The position numbers were made by a program, and so were the translations under genes. Of a DNA stretch of 13,501 nucleotides, positions 1 through 7,572 are shown in pieces. A model generated the notes under the pieces. That model had not been told where the DNA came from. It saw only the letters and a list, made by a program, of their open reading frames with translations, and did not search any database. The stretch is taken from contig JAKAVI010000197.1 in the NCBI GenBank assembly GCA_021817355.1, forward strand, positions 1 to 13,501, read 5' to 3'. This stretch comes from Pseudomonadota bacterium. Lineage in GTDB: Bacteria > Pseudomonadota > Alphaproteobacteria > Micropepsales > Micropepsaceae. Every line of letters begins with the position of its first letter. The first letter of the stretch is position 1.

Positions 1-1518
1 GACGGTAACAGCCCCTGACTCATCAACACCAAAATCAAAGTCATCGTCCGTGAGAGACTTCAGCAATATGGCGGTACGTCGATCTATGAAGCGTTGAGTC
101 AGACGCTCATGCAATGCGTCCGAAAGCCGATCTTCAACCGCACGGGTCTGAGCCTGCCAGTAGGGCGCATCCTTGAGCCAGTTTGGGCGGTTCGCCGCAT
201 AGGTCCATGTACGGATTGCAGCCAATCGTCCCGACAACGTGGCAACATCGCCATCGATCGCATCAAGGCGGTTGATTTGGCTGGCGAGCCAGTCTTCCGG
301 CAACACGCCCTCCAAACTCATCAGATGTCGATAGATGCGTCCCACAAGGCGGATATGATCCTCGTCGGACAGTCGGCGAAAGTCGGGAAGTTGGCAGGCT
401 TCCCACAAGAGGCGGACGGCAGCGGGGGCGTCTGCCATGGCGCGGATATCCGAATGACTGGCAAGAATGCGCAACGCTATCACATCCTGTGCCGCACGGG
501 CTTTTACGAGCCCGCGGTAAGGCACGGCGGCATCCAGTGCGACCAGCAATGCCTCCAAAGAATGATAGACCAGCCTGGAATTTCTCCATTGCAGCAGACG
601 CATCGGGTCGTAATGGTGATTTTCGATGCGTTTGATCATCTCTGGTTCGAGCGCTTCGGCGTCAGCAGTCATGCCAAATGTGCCATCATTCATATGACGA
701 CCTGCACGCCCGGCTATCTGGCCAATCTCATCGGCGCGCAATGCGCGAAAGCCAACTCCATCGAACTTGCTCAGCGACGAAAATGCGACATGGTCGATTT
801 CCATATTTAGGCCCATGCCAATCGCATCTGTCGCGACCAGAAAATCAACCTCCCCACTTTGGTAAAGCGCAACCTGGGCGTTACGCGTCCGCGGTGAAAG
901 CGCACCCAGAACCACCGCGGCGCCGCCGCGTTGCCGACGGATGAGTTCGGCGATGCCATATACCTCTTCAACAGAGAATGCGATTACAGCTGAACGCCGA
1001 GGTAGACGGGTGAGTTTCTTGGTACCGGTAAAAGCAAGATCGGAAAATCTAGGCCGTGTGATGAACTGGGCGTGGGGAATAAAGCGCTGGATGGCTTCAC
1101 GCATGGTCTCCGCGCCAAGGAAAATGGTTTCTTCGCGCCCGCGCGCGTAGAGCAGGCGATCGGTGAAAATATGCCCGCGTTCAAGGTCGGCGCAGAGCTG
1201 GATTTCATCGACCACGAGGCAGGCGACATCGAGGTCGAGCGGCATCGCTTCGACGGTGCAAACATAATACTGTGCACCGCCGGGCACGATTTTTTCTTCC
1301 CCTGTGACAAGTGCCACTGCTTGGGCGCCTTTAATTTTGACGATGCGCTCGTAGACCTCGCGGGCCAAAAGCCGTAGCGGTAGCCCAATGATGCCCGAGC
1401 GATGCGCCGTCATCCGTTCAATAGCAAAATAGGTCTTGCCGGTATTGGTGGGACCCAGCACGGCGGTGACGCGCCCATCCAGAATCGGCTCTGTCCTGCC
1501 GGAAGAATGAGGGCTCAT
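1..1518 (-). CDS. SUV3-like DEAD/DEAH-box helicase (partial, 3' end off the left edge)
   Basis: The reverse strand is open from ATG at 1518 to the window edge (506 codons, no stop). Seen: Walker A GPTNTGKT at residues 22-29, Walker B DEIQ at 104-107, motif V ATDAIGMGLNM at about 229-239 and motif VI QIAGRAGR at 267-274. This set is characteristic of the mitochondrial SUV3 and alphaproteobacterial helicase family, ATP-dependent RNA/DNA unwinding enzymes that often carry a long extra C-terminal region, here cut off. Family knowledge suggests a cytoplasmic role in RNA metabolism; the exact substrate is unknown. An in-frame ATG at 1560 could add 14 residues. Neither start has a clear ribosome site; I chose 1518 because the Walker A motif then lies near the N-terminus, as in relatives. 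An in-frame stop lies a little upstream of 1560. In many alphaproteobacteria genes for an S4 RNA-binding protein and ferredoxin follow, which would be outside this window. Confidence 0.93.
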   Translation of the reverse strand, partial: MSPHSSGRTEPILDGRVTAVLGPTNTGKTYFAIERMTAHRSGIIGLPLRLLAREVYERIVKIKGAQAVALVTGEEKIVPGGAQYYVCTVEAMPLDLDVACLVVDEIQLCADLERGHIFTDRLLYARGREETIFLGAETMREAIQRFIPHAQFITRPRFSDLAFTGTKKLTRLPRRSAVIAFSVEEVYGIAELIRRQRGGAAVVLGALSPRTRNAQVALYQSGEVDFLVATDAIGMGLNMEIDHVAFSSLSKFDGVGFRALRADEIGQIAGRAGRHMNDGTFGMTADAEALEPEMIKRIENHHYDPMRLLQWRNSRLVYHSLEALLVALDAAVPYRGLVKARAAQDVIALRILASHSDIRAMADAPAAVRLLWEACQLPDFRRLSDEDHIRLVGRIYRHLMSLEGVLPEDWLASQINRLDAIDGDVATLSGRLAAIRTWTYAANRPNWLKDAPYWQAQTRAVEDRLSDALHERLTQRFIDRRTAILLKSLTDDDFDFGVDESGAVTV

Positions 1519-1676
1519 GGCGAGCCTGGCTGCAGCTGGGTCATGGGCGTTTTTACGCATAGCAAAGTATGCGGACAAGTTCACGACGTAAGCCGACTGC
1601 TAAGCCCTTGTTCCACAAAAGAAAGCAGAGACTGAACCTGTGGATGGCGCAAGCACAAGCGAGAACAGTGACAGAA

Positions 1677-1752
1677 CGAATCACGTCCGAATCACTAACT
1701 ACACTCGATTCGGTCTTTGTTCTCATACCAGCAGTGTAAAGTCAATGATTCG
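1677..1752. promoter_or_regulatory. Cluster of four GANTC (CcrM-type) sites with direct and inverted CGAATC repeats
   Basis: GAATC occurs at 1678-1682 and 1689-1693, and GATTC at 1707-1711 and 1747-1751. The first two lie in a direct repeat CGAATCAC (1677-1684 and 1688-1695), 11 bp apart, about one helical turn. CCGAATC at 1687-1693 is an inverted match to GATTCGG at 1707-1713. GANTC is the methylation target of CcrM in alphaproteobacteria. A regulatory role, for methylation or for a repressor, is inferred. Confidence 0.35.
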
Positions 1753-1756
1753 ATTT

Positions 1757-1832
1757 CCCCATATGTGGGGGGCATACACAAAGTGCCGGTCAGAGAGGCA
1801 CAAATGTGGATTTACCGACATAAGCTTTGTGT
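1757..1832 (+). promoter_or_regulatory. Nested inverted repeats in the presumed 5' leader or operator of the mutase gene
   Basis: Three pairings are visible. CCCCA (1757-1761) pairs with TGGGG (1766-1770) around a 4-base loop. ACACAAAG (1776-1783) is inversely matched by CTTTGTGT (1825-1832). Inside the latter, GTGCC (1783-1787) pairs with GGCAC (1797-1801). The hexamer CACAAA occurs at 1777-1782 and 1799-1804, and its complement TTTGTG at 1826-1831. The elements could be operator half-sites or a folded RNA leader; the sequence does not decide. I see no B12-box motif (GCCACTG). Confidence 0.3.
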
Positions 1833-1934
1833 GGAGGCTGGTCTACACCCATAGAGACAGGGTGGTTCGGATCACCAAATCAGCAGTTTGACGACGATTT
1901 CGCAGCTGCGATACTGGGCCAACAGAACTGGCCT

Positions 1935-1939
1935 GGAGG
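1935..1939 (+). promoter_or_regulatory. Ribosome binding site of the mutase gene
   Basis: GGAGG stands four bases before ATG 1944. It fixes the start there rather than at the ATG at 1827, which has no such site. Confidence 0.7.
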
Positions 1940-1943
1940 GCCC

Positions 1944-4091
1944 ATGAGTAAGGATGATGTGAAGGTGCCTGGTGACTGGGCGGAGCTGGCGCGCAAAGAG
2001 CTGAGAACCCAAGGCCTTGACAGCCTCAACTGGACGACGCCTGAGGGCTTCGTCGTCAAGCCGCTCTACACCGCCGACGACCTCGAAGGCCTGAGCGCAG
2101 ACACCCTACCTGGGATGGCCCCATTCACCCGCGGGGTCCGGGCCACGATGTATGCTGGTCGTCCATGGACCATCCGGCAATATGCGGGCTTTTCTACTGC
2201 TGAAGAAAGCAACGCCTTTTACCGTGCCAATCTGGCAGCCGGCCAGATGGGGCTTTCGGTGGCTTTCGATCTGGCGACCCATCGCGGTTACGACAGCGAC
2301 CACCCACGCGTCGCCGGAGACGTTGGTAAGGCCGGCGTCGCCATCGATTCCGTCGAAGACATGAAAATTCTGTTCAGAGGAATACCGCTCGACAAAATGA
2401 GCGTGTCGATGACCATGAACGGGGCGGTGATACCAATTATGGCAAATTTCATCGTCGCGGCCGAAGAGCAGGGGGTCAGCGCGGAAAAATTATCCGGCAC
2501 GATTCAAAACGATATCCTAAAAGAATTTATGGTGCGCAACACCTACATCTATCCCCCGTCTCCATCCATGCGCATCATCGCCGATATCATTGAATACACT
2601 GCAAGAAAAATGCCGAAATTTAATTCGATATCGATTTCCGGCTATCATATGCATGAGGCTGGAGCGACTGCGGTACAAGAACTCGCTTACACATTGGCTG
2701 ATGGTATGGAATATGTCCGCGCAGCTCTGAATAAAGGCCTCGCGGTAGATGATTTTGCACCGCGCCTATCGTTCTTCTTCGGCATCGGAATGAATTTTTT
2801 CATGGAGATTGCCAAACTTCGTGCCGCCCGCACATTGTGGGCACAAATCATGAGTGATTTTGGAACTCAGACGCCGAATTCGTTGATGCTGCGTACGCAC
2901 TGTCAAACCAGCGGTGTTTCACTTACCGAGCAGGATCCATACAACAACATTGTGCGTACGGCGTTCGAAGCTCTGTCCGCAGTTCTTGGTGGTACACAGT
3001 CTCTTCATACCAACTCATTTGACGAAGCCATCGCGCTGCCTACTGATTTTTCTGCCCGTATCGCACGCAACACCCAATTGATCCTGCAGCACGAAAGTCA
3101 GGTGACGCGTGTCGTGGATCCGTTGGCGGGGTCTTATTACCTTGAATCCCTAACCGCGTCACTCGCCCAAGCGGCGCGCACGATCATCAACGAGGTCGAA
3201 GCGATGGGAGGGATGACACGGGCTGTCGAAGCGGGCATTCCGAAACTGCGCATCGAGGAAGCGGCGGCCAAACGTCAGGCGCGCATTGACCGCGGTGAAG
3301 ACGTTATCGTTGGCGTCAATCGGTTCAAGCTTAAAGATGACCCCCCCGTCGAGGTCCGCGATATCGACAATGCGGCGGTTCGCGAAGCGCAGATCGAGCG
3401 TCTCAAGAAGCTCCGTGCCGAGCGCGATCAAAGCCGGTGTGACGCGGCGCTTTCTGGGCTCAGCGACGGCGCCAGGGGCGACGCCAATCTGCTCGCCCTG
3501 GCTGTGGACGCGGCACGGGCCCGCGCCACGGTGGGGGAAATCTCCGCGGCCATGGAAAATGTTTTTGGCCGACATCGTGCAGAAATCCGGTCAATAGCTG
3601 GCGTTTATGGTAAGGCCTACGAAGGCGACGCCGATTTTGCCTCAGTTCAACGTGAAGTCGAACGGTTTGAGGCCGATTCTGGTAGGCGCCCACGCATTCT
3701 TGTCGCCAAGATGGGTCAAGACGGCCATGACCGCGGCGCGAAAGTTATAGCAACCGCATTTGCCGACCTTGGTTTTGATGTTGATATAGGTCCCTTGTTT
3801 CAAACTCCCGATGAGGTAGCCAAGGATGCCATTGAAGCGGACGTACACGTCGTAGGCATTTCAAGTCAGGCTGCGGGCCACAAAACTCTGGTGCCTCAGC
3901 TCATCGATGCTCTCAAGCGTCAGGGTGGCGATGATATCCTTGTGATTGTAGGCGGCGTGATCCCGGCGCAGGATTACGCATTCCTGCAGCAGGTGGGCGT
4001 GGCGGCGATCTTTGGGCCTGGCACAAATATTGTTGAAGCAGCAGCCAAGGTTCTACGCCTTATCCGTAGCCGCTCTAAACTCGCAGCTTGA
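1944..4091 (+). CDS. scpA: Methylmalonyl-CoA mutase, adenosylcobalamin-dependent, single-chain form
   Basis: 715 residues, the normal length for a catalytic chain. It interconverts (R)-methylmalonyl-CoA and succinyl-CoA by a B12 radical rearrangement, joining propionate, odd-chain and branched-chain breakdown to the TCA cycle, in the cytoplasm. Seen: catalytic barrel at about 30-510 with [10 protein letters not shown] (Tyr80), GTIQND (Gln188), VRNTY (Arg198), GYHM (Tyr234, His235) and RTHCQTSG (His319, Gln321); then the B12-binding domain at about 583-715 with [10 protein letters not shown] (Lys589, Asp593, His595, the lower axial cobalt ligand). Arg198 and Tyr80 match the residues that hold the substrate carboxylate in studied mutases, which argues against isobutyryl-CoA or 2-hydroxyisobutyryl-CoA mutase. 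GVRATMY near 64-70 and Val325 differ from human and Propionibacterium enzymes but, from memory, match alphaproteobacterial relatives. The start is set by GGAGG at 1935. No small subunit gene is present. The chaperone MeaB is encoded at 8794-9777. The stretch 2581-2640 is only about 35% GC. The 3' end faces ratA with a 10-base gap. Confidence 0.96.
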   Translation: MSKDDVKVPGDWAELARKELRTQGLDSLNWTTPEGFVVKPLYTADDLEGLSADTLPGMAPFTRGVRATMYAGRPWTIRQYAGFSTAEESNAFYRANLAAGQMGLSVAFDLATHRGYDSDHPRVAGDVGKAGVAIDSVEDMKILFRGIPLDKMSVSMTMNGAVIPIMANFIVAAEEQGVSAEKLSGTIQNDILKEFMVRNTYIYPPSPSMRIIADIIEYTARKMPKFNSISISGYHMHEAGATAVQELAYTLADGMEYVRAALNKGLAVDDFAPRLSFFFGIGMNFFMEIAKLRAARTLWAQIMSDFGTQTPNSLMLRTHCQTSGVSLTEQDPYNNIVRTAFEALSAVLGGTQSLHTNSFDEAIALPTDFSARIARNTQLILQHESQVTRVVDPLAGSYYLESLTASLAQAARTIINEVEAMGGMTRAVEAGIPKLRIEEAAAKRQARIDRGEDVIVGVNRFKLKDDPPVEVRDIDNAAVREAQIERLKKLRAERDQSRCDAALSGLSDGARGDANLLALAVDAARARATVGEISAAMENVFGRHRAEIRSIAGVYGKAYEGDADFASVQREVERFEADSGRRPRILVAKMGQDGHDRGAKVIATAFADLGFDVDIGPLFQTPDEVAKDAIEADVHVVGISSQAAGHKTLVPQLIDALKRQGGDDILVIVGGVIPAQDYAFLQQVGVAAIFGPGTNIVEAAAKVLRLIRSRSKLAA

Positions 4092-4101
4092 GCAAGAGGC
4101 T

Positions 4102-4572
4102 CTAGGTCTGCTCGCCCGCTTGCGGTTGAGAAAACTCAATTGCGCGCGCTCGGGCTTCAAAGGCATCGCTCATGCGTGTCAGGACGTGGGCAAATGCCTG
4201 CCCGGCGATCGCACCAAGCAGGCGATTCTTGAATTCGAAGTCGATGGCAAAGTTCACCTGGCACCGCTCGCCGTCCGGTACAAATGCCCAGTCGTTACGC
4301 AGATATCTGAATACGCCTTCGGTTTGTGTGACAGCGATCGTACGAGCAACCGGATCGAGTGCGATCCGACTCGTATAGCGTTCACGAAATGCCTTGAAAC
4401 CAACAAGCATTTCTGCCGTGATGACCTCTCGGGGACCATCTTGTTGGCGGGAAAGAACGCGTAAACCCAAGCACCACGGCAGAAATTGCGGATATCGCTC
4501 GACATCGGCAACGACCGCGTACATGAGGGCGGCCGAGTGTGGAACGGTGCGGGTTTCGCTATGTGTTGTCAC
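4102..4572 (-). CDS. RatA/COQ10-type START-domain protein (ubiquinone-binding family)
   Basis: 156 residues from a GTG start. The protein is one SRPBCC/START-like domain with the family hallmark VADVERYPQFLPWC near residues 21-34, followed by beta-strands and a long C-terminal helix (GAIAGQAFAHVLTRM). Relatives are mitochondrial Coq10, which binds ubiquinone and supports its use in respiration, and E. coli RatA, named as a ribosome-association toxin. In alphaproteobacteria this gene usually sits beside lipA and is best read as the COQ10-like protein. The reading frame continues upstream into lipA DNA, but the family N-terminus (THSETRTVPHS) begins right at this GTG, 10 bases after the lipA stop, so the two are probably co-transcribed. 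No strong ribosome site is visible. Its end faces the mutase gene only 10 bases away. Confidence 0.88.
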   Translation of the reverse strand: MTTHSETRTVPHSAALMYAVVADVERYPQFLPWCLGLRVLSRQQDGPREVITAEMLVGFKAFRERYTSRIALDPVARTIAVTQTEGVFRYLRNDWAFVPDGERCQVNFAIDFEFKNRLLGAIAGQAFAHVLTRMSDAFEARARAIEFSQPQAGEQT

Positions 4573-4582
4573 GTGCAGGCAA

Positions 4583-5542
4583 TCAGCTCTGGCGCGCGGC
4601 CCGAGAAGCCCGCAACTGCGCGAAGTCCGCATCTGCATGATAGGAAGAGCGCGTAAGCGGGCTGGCGGACACCATGAGAAAACCCTTGGCACGGGCGATG
4701 GCTTCCAATCCCTGAAATTCTTCGGGCGTCCAGAAGCGCTCGAGGGCGGCATGTCGACGGGTAGGCTGCAGATATTGACCGATTGTTAGAAAATCAACTC
4801 CCGCAGTACGAAGATCATCCATGACCTGCATAATCTCATCGCGGTCTTCGCCCAGCCCAACCATTAGCCCGGACTTTGTGAACACCTTGGGAGCAAGTTC
4901 CTTGGCGCTCTCCAGAAGGCGAAGGCTTGCATAATAGCGCGCACCGGGACGTATTTTCAGGTAAAGCCGTGGAACGGTTTCCAGGTTATGATTGAATACA
5001 TCTGGAGGTGTTTGCATGAGGCTCTCAATGGCCCCTGCTTTGCGTAAAAAATCCGGCGTAAGAATCTCAATGGTGGTACCCGGACTTGCGTCACGAATCG
5101 CGAGTATTGTTGCAGAAAAATGTCCCGCCCCGCCGTCGGCCAAATCGTCACGGTCCACTGACGTGATCACTACGTGTTTCAGCCCAAGTTCGGCCACTGC
5201 CTTCGCTACATTTGTGGGCTCGAGCGGATCCAGATCGTTAGGCAGTCCGGTCTTAACATTGCAAAAGGCGCAAGCCCTTGTGCAGGTGTCCCCCATGATC
5301 ATCAGCGTCGCATGATGCTGGCTCCAGCACTCACCAATATTGGGACATCCGGCCTCTTCGCATACGGTATGGAGGTTGTTGGAGCGGACAATTTCCCTGG
5401 TCTCACCATAGACGGGGCTACCAGGAGCCTTGACCCGTATCCAGTCCGGTTTACGCAGCACGGCACTTTCGGGCCGGCGGGCCTTTTCGGGGTGACGCAG
5501 GGTGCGCCGATCGGCGCTGGTCTGATCGAAGACTGTAGTCAT
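4583..5542 (-). CDS. lipA: Lipoyl synthase (radical SAM)
   Basis: 319 residues, normal for LipA. It inserts two sulfur atoms into octanoyl chains bound to lipoyl domains of pyruvate and 2-oxoglutarate dehydrogenases and the glycine cleavage H protein. Seen: the auxiliary 4Fe-4S cluster motif [12 protein letters not shown] (Cys61, Cys66, Cys72), the radical SAM motif CTRACAFC (Cys87, Cys91, Cys94), the [14 protein letters not shown] segment at about 129-142, EILTPDF at 159-165, and the C-terminal RSSYHAD (298-304), whose serine binds the auxiliary cluster in studied homologues. The start at ATG 5542 (MTTVFDQ) gives a usual N-terminal tail; the frame is open back to 5602, but that part looks non-coding and lies in the divergent promoter region. 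It is first gene of a lipA - ratA unit and divergent from the Aas-like gene. Confidence 0.96.
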   Translation of the reverse strand: MTTVFDQTSADRRTLRHPEKARRPESAVLRKPDWIRVKAPGSPVYGETREIVRSNNLHTVCEEAGCPNIGECWSQHHATLMIMGDTCTRACAFCNVKTGLPNDLDPLEPTNVAKAVAELGLKHVVITSVDRDDLADGGAGHFSATILAIRDASPGTTIEILTPDFLRKAGAIESLMQTPPDVFNHNLETVPRLYLKIRPGARYYASLRLLESAKELAPKVFTKSGLMVGLGEDRDEIMQVMDDLRTAGVDFLTIGQYLQPTRRHAALERFWTPEEFQGLEAIARAKGFLMVSASPLTRSSYHADADFAQLRASRAARQS

Positions 5543-5670
5543 GGGCCCTACATATAGGGATGGAACGAGAAAATCACCTGTCTGTCCATCCAGGGCGGGC
5601 ATTTTGTCCTATCGGGGGGCTGGGTTAACCTATAGCGAAGACGGCCATACGCTATGCCAAAGGAGCAACC
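5543..5670. promoter_or_regulatory. Divergent promoter region between lipA and the acyl-ACP synthetase gene
   Basis: 128 bases must hold the promoters of two divergent genes. TTGTCC at 5604-5609 and TATAGC at 5631-5636 resemble -35 and -10 boxes on the plus strand, but the 21-base spacer is too long for a standard sigma-70 promoter, so no site is assigned. Confidence 0.4.
5660..5665 (+). promoter_or_regulatory. Ribosome binding site deciding a TTG start
   Basis: AAGGAG lies five bases before TTG 5671 and no ATG or GTG is as well placed in that frame. The site sits inside a six-codon ORF (ATG 5654 to TGA 5672-5674) whose stop overlaps the TTG. Confidence 0.65.
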
Positions 5671-7266
5671 TTGACTGTCACCAGTGTCGCTGCCGCCTCC
5701 GGCGAGGAGGTACTGAGGTTTGACCGCAATCGGGTCGAAAAGCCGGTTTTCCACGCGCTCATGGAGGCACGGGCGAGGTTTGGCGGCCAGCGGCCGATCC
5801 TTGTGGATGGCGACGAACGGGTATTTGTTTTTGACGAAGTCGTGCGGGCGGCCTTGGCGCTCGGACACGCCCTGCGTCGGGGTAGCGTCCCGGGGGAGGC
5901 GGTGGGGATCATGCTGCCCACCAGCGCTGCGGCAATAATCGCCTTCTTTGCCGTATCGGCCTTTGGCCGGATACCTGCCATGCTCAATTTCACTGCGGGT
6001 ATTACCGGCATAGTTTCAGCGACCCGAATCGCCAAAGTGAGACGGGTCATCACGGCCCGCCGCTTCATCGAATTGGGCAAGTTCGATGATCTCGTCGCTG
6101 GCCTCGGTAAGGATGTTGACATTGTTTATCTTGAGGACGTTCGCGAAAACCTGAAGCTGGCCGATAAGGGGGTGGCGGCAATTGGTCAATACGCTCCGGC
6201 ACTCATTGCCGCGCGCCCAGACCATAACAAGCCCGCGGTTCTGCTCTTTACTTCGGGAACCGAGGGTGAACCTAAAGGCGTTGCACTTAGCCATCGCAAT
6301 CTATTGAGTAATGTTGAACAGGTCCGGCTGCATATCGCTCTTTACGAGAGCGATATACTGTTCAACCCATTACCGATATTCCATTGCTTTGGTCTCACAG
6401 TTGGCGCCCTGATGCCGATGCTGCTTGGCATCAAGGTCGTGTGCCATCCAACACCGCTGCAGCCCAAGGAGATAGTTCGACGCATTCGAAGCAGTGGCGC
6501 AACGATCCTGCTCTCAACCGATACCTTTATATCTCAGTACGGTCGCGCTGGTGAGTCTGGCGATCTCAATTCTTTGCGCTTAGCTGTTTGTGGTGCGGAA
6601 CGACTACGCGACGAAACGCGCGCCTTATTGCGTAAAAAATACGCGATCGAACTACTTGAGGGCTACGGTGTTACTGAGGCCTCACCAGTTGTTGCCGCCA
6701 ATCAACCTGGCGCCAACCGGTCGGGAACGGTAGGTCGTCTTATGCATGGTATGCAATACCGCCTGGAGCCGGTTGAAGGTATACCCAATGCCGGGCGCCT
6801 CTTCGTGCGTGGTCCCAACGTCATGCTTGGTTACATATCTGCACAAAATCCTGGCGTCATCATACCCCCGAACGATGGCTGGCATGATACCGGCGACGTC
6901 GTCAGCATCGATGAAGAAGGATTTGTGGCGATTCGTGGCCGGCTCAAGCGTTTCGCCAAAGTCGGTGGTGAGGTGGTGTCACTCGCTGCGGTCGAGAGCT
7001 GCGCGTCTGCCTTATGGCCCGATCATAATCACGCTGCAATCGCCATCGCCGATACGCGCAAAGGGGAACAAATTATTCTCGTTACCACAAATCGCGACGC
7101 GGATCGCTCTGATCTACTGGGATGGGCGCATAACCATGGTGTGCCTGAGCTTAGTGTGCCCCGCCGCATCGTTGTGACTGACGAAATTCCCGTACTCGGT
7201 ACCGGCAAGACCGATTACAGCAAAGTGCAAAGGCTCGTTGCTGCGCTAACTCCCCCGTCGTCGTAG
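5671..7266 (+). CDS. Aas-like acyl-ACP/acyl-CoA synthetase (AMP-forming), no acyltransferase domain
   Basis: 531 residues from a TTG start. It belongs to the adenylate-forming (ANL) superfamily, which activates a carboxylic acid with ATP and transfers it to a thiol. Seen: P-loop LLFTSGTEGEPKG (191-203), YGVTEASPV (332-340), GWHDTGD (403-409), the hinge segment GRLKRFAKVGGEVVSL (423-438) and the C-terminal catalytic lysine in GTGKTDY (Lys513). The wording around these motifs (NVEQ, LPIFHCFGLTVG, GAERL, LEGYGVTE, KRFAK-GGE-VSL, HGVPEL-VPR) closely follows the C-terminal half of E. coli Aas, the 2-acylglycerophosphoethanolamine acyltransferase/acyl-ACP synthetase. The N-terminal acyltransferase half is absent here; the chain starts directly with the synthetase domain and has no clear membrane segments. 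Likely roles are scavenging or recycling free fatty acids onto ACP or CoA; a link to PHA-derived acids is only suggested by the next gene, phaZ, 306 bases downstream. Substrate is not readable from sequence. Confidence 0.85.
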   Translation: MTVTSVAAASGEEVLRFDRNRVEKPVFHALMEARARFGGQRPILVDGDERVFVFDEVVRAALALGHALRRGSVPGEAVGIMLPTSAAAIIAFFAVSAFGRIPAMLNFTAGITGIVSATRIAKVRRVITARRFIELGKFDDLVAGLGKDVDIVYLEDVRENLKLADKGVAAIGQYAPALIAARPDHNKPAVLLFTSGTEGEPKGVALSHRNLLSNVEQVRLHIALYESDILFNPLPIFHCFGLTVGALMPMLLGIKVVCHPTPLQPKEIVRRIRSSGATILLSTDTFISQYGRAGESGDLNSLRLAVCGAERLRDETRALLRKKYAIELLEGYGVTEASPVVAANQPGANRSGTVGRLMHGMQYRLEPVEGIPNAGRLFVRGPNVMLGYISAQNPGVIIPPNDGWHDTGDVVSIDEEGFVAIRGRLKRFAKVGGEVVSLAAVESCASALWPDHNHAAIAIADTRKGEQIILVTTNRDADRSDLLGWAHNHGVPELSVPRRIVVTDEIPVLGTGKTDYSKVQRLVAALTPPSS

Positions 7267-7572
7267 GAGCCGTGGTGCATCCAATGTGCCACGAATCAGG
7301 TCCGCAATAGGTACTACAAGTGTCCTTCCGTGATCGCTGCGCGTGAGCGAATGCTGCGCGGGGTATCTGTCAATGAGCAATGTAATCGTAGAACACATCG
7401 GGTTATTGTGCAGAAACGTGCTCGGTTAGACCGGCCATTAACCGGATCTCGGACATTTCTGCCGATTCGACGTACAGAAATCATTTCGCCACGCAGCGCG
7501 AATAGCCTAGCCTGCAACAGGCGCCTCAGGCCGACCGGCACGCCGAAAACTCAGAACAATCCAGGGATATCG
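7267..7572. other. Intergenic region before phaZ
   Basis: 306 bases with no gene I can support. The phaZ frame is open back to 7330, but the extra 81 codons look non-coding. Small hairpins are visible: 7271-7293 (listed separately), CGGTTA/TAACCG at 7423-7428 and 7439-7444, and GCCTG-CAA-CAGGC at 7510-7522, 50 bases before phaZ. The phaZ promoter probably lies here; I cannot name its boxes. Confidence 0.6.
7271..7293 (+). terminator. Hairpin just after the Aas-like gene (possible terminator or mRNA end)
   Basis: A 10-bp stem, 7271-7280 with 7284-7293, has two G-T wobbles and a three-base loop (CCA), starting four bases after the stop codon. No T-run follows, so it is not a standard intrinsic terminator. 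It may stabilise the 3' end or act with Rho. Confidence 0.4.

Larger units (their letters stand above)
1561..1943. other. Intergenic region between divergent helicase and mutase genes
   Basis: About 380 bases with no convincing gene. The frame of the mutase is open back to 1827, but that extension resembles no mutase N-terminus and lies before the good ribosome site. The region holds four GANTC sites (1678-1751), a CCCCA/TGGGG hairpin at 1757-1770 and a longer inverted repeat at 1776-1832, each listed separately. It must carry the promoters of two divergent genes. I could not pick a clear -35/-10 pair on either strand. Confidence 0.75.

Noticed and set aside
94..810. A 238-codon open frame on the plus strand.
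   Set aside because: It is antisense to the helicase, whose motifs are unambiguous on the minus strand; its translation has no recognisable domain.
1639..1811. Possible replication origin, from two TGTGGAT heptamers (1639-1645, 1805-1811) near the GANTC cluster.
   Set aside because: The heptamers match only 7 of 9 bases of a DnaA box, only two exist, there is no AT-rich unwinding region, and the neighbouring genes are not typical origin genes.
1561..1943. Cobalamin riboswitch before the mutase gene.
   Set aside because: No B12-box (GCCACTG-like) core and no extended multi-stem fold could be found in the 380 bases.
1827..1943. N-terminal extension of the mutase by 39 residues from ATG 1827.
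   Set aside because: The extension resembles no mutase N-terminus, is not preceded by a ribosome site, and a good GGAGG lies before ATG 1944.
1944..4091. Mutase residues that differ from human and Propionibacterium enzymes (GVRATMY, Gly72, Val325 in place of tryptophan, Phe279), suggesting a new substrate.
   Set aside because: From memory these are shared by alphaproteobacterial methylmalonyl-CoA mutases such as those of Rhodobacter, and the carboxylate-binding Tyr80 and Arg198 are intact. A mutase phylogeny would settle it.
7330..7572. Upstream extension of phaZ by 81 codons.
   Set aside because: The extension is Arg/Thr/Pro-rich, unlike any PhaZ N-terminus, and AGGGA sits five bases before ATG 7573 where the family sequence begins.
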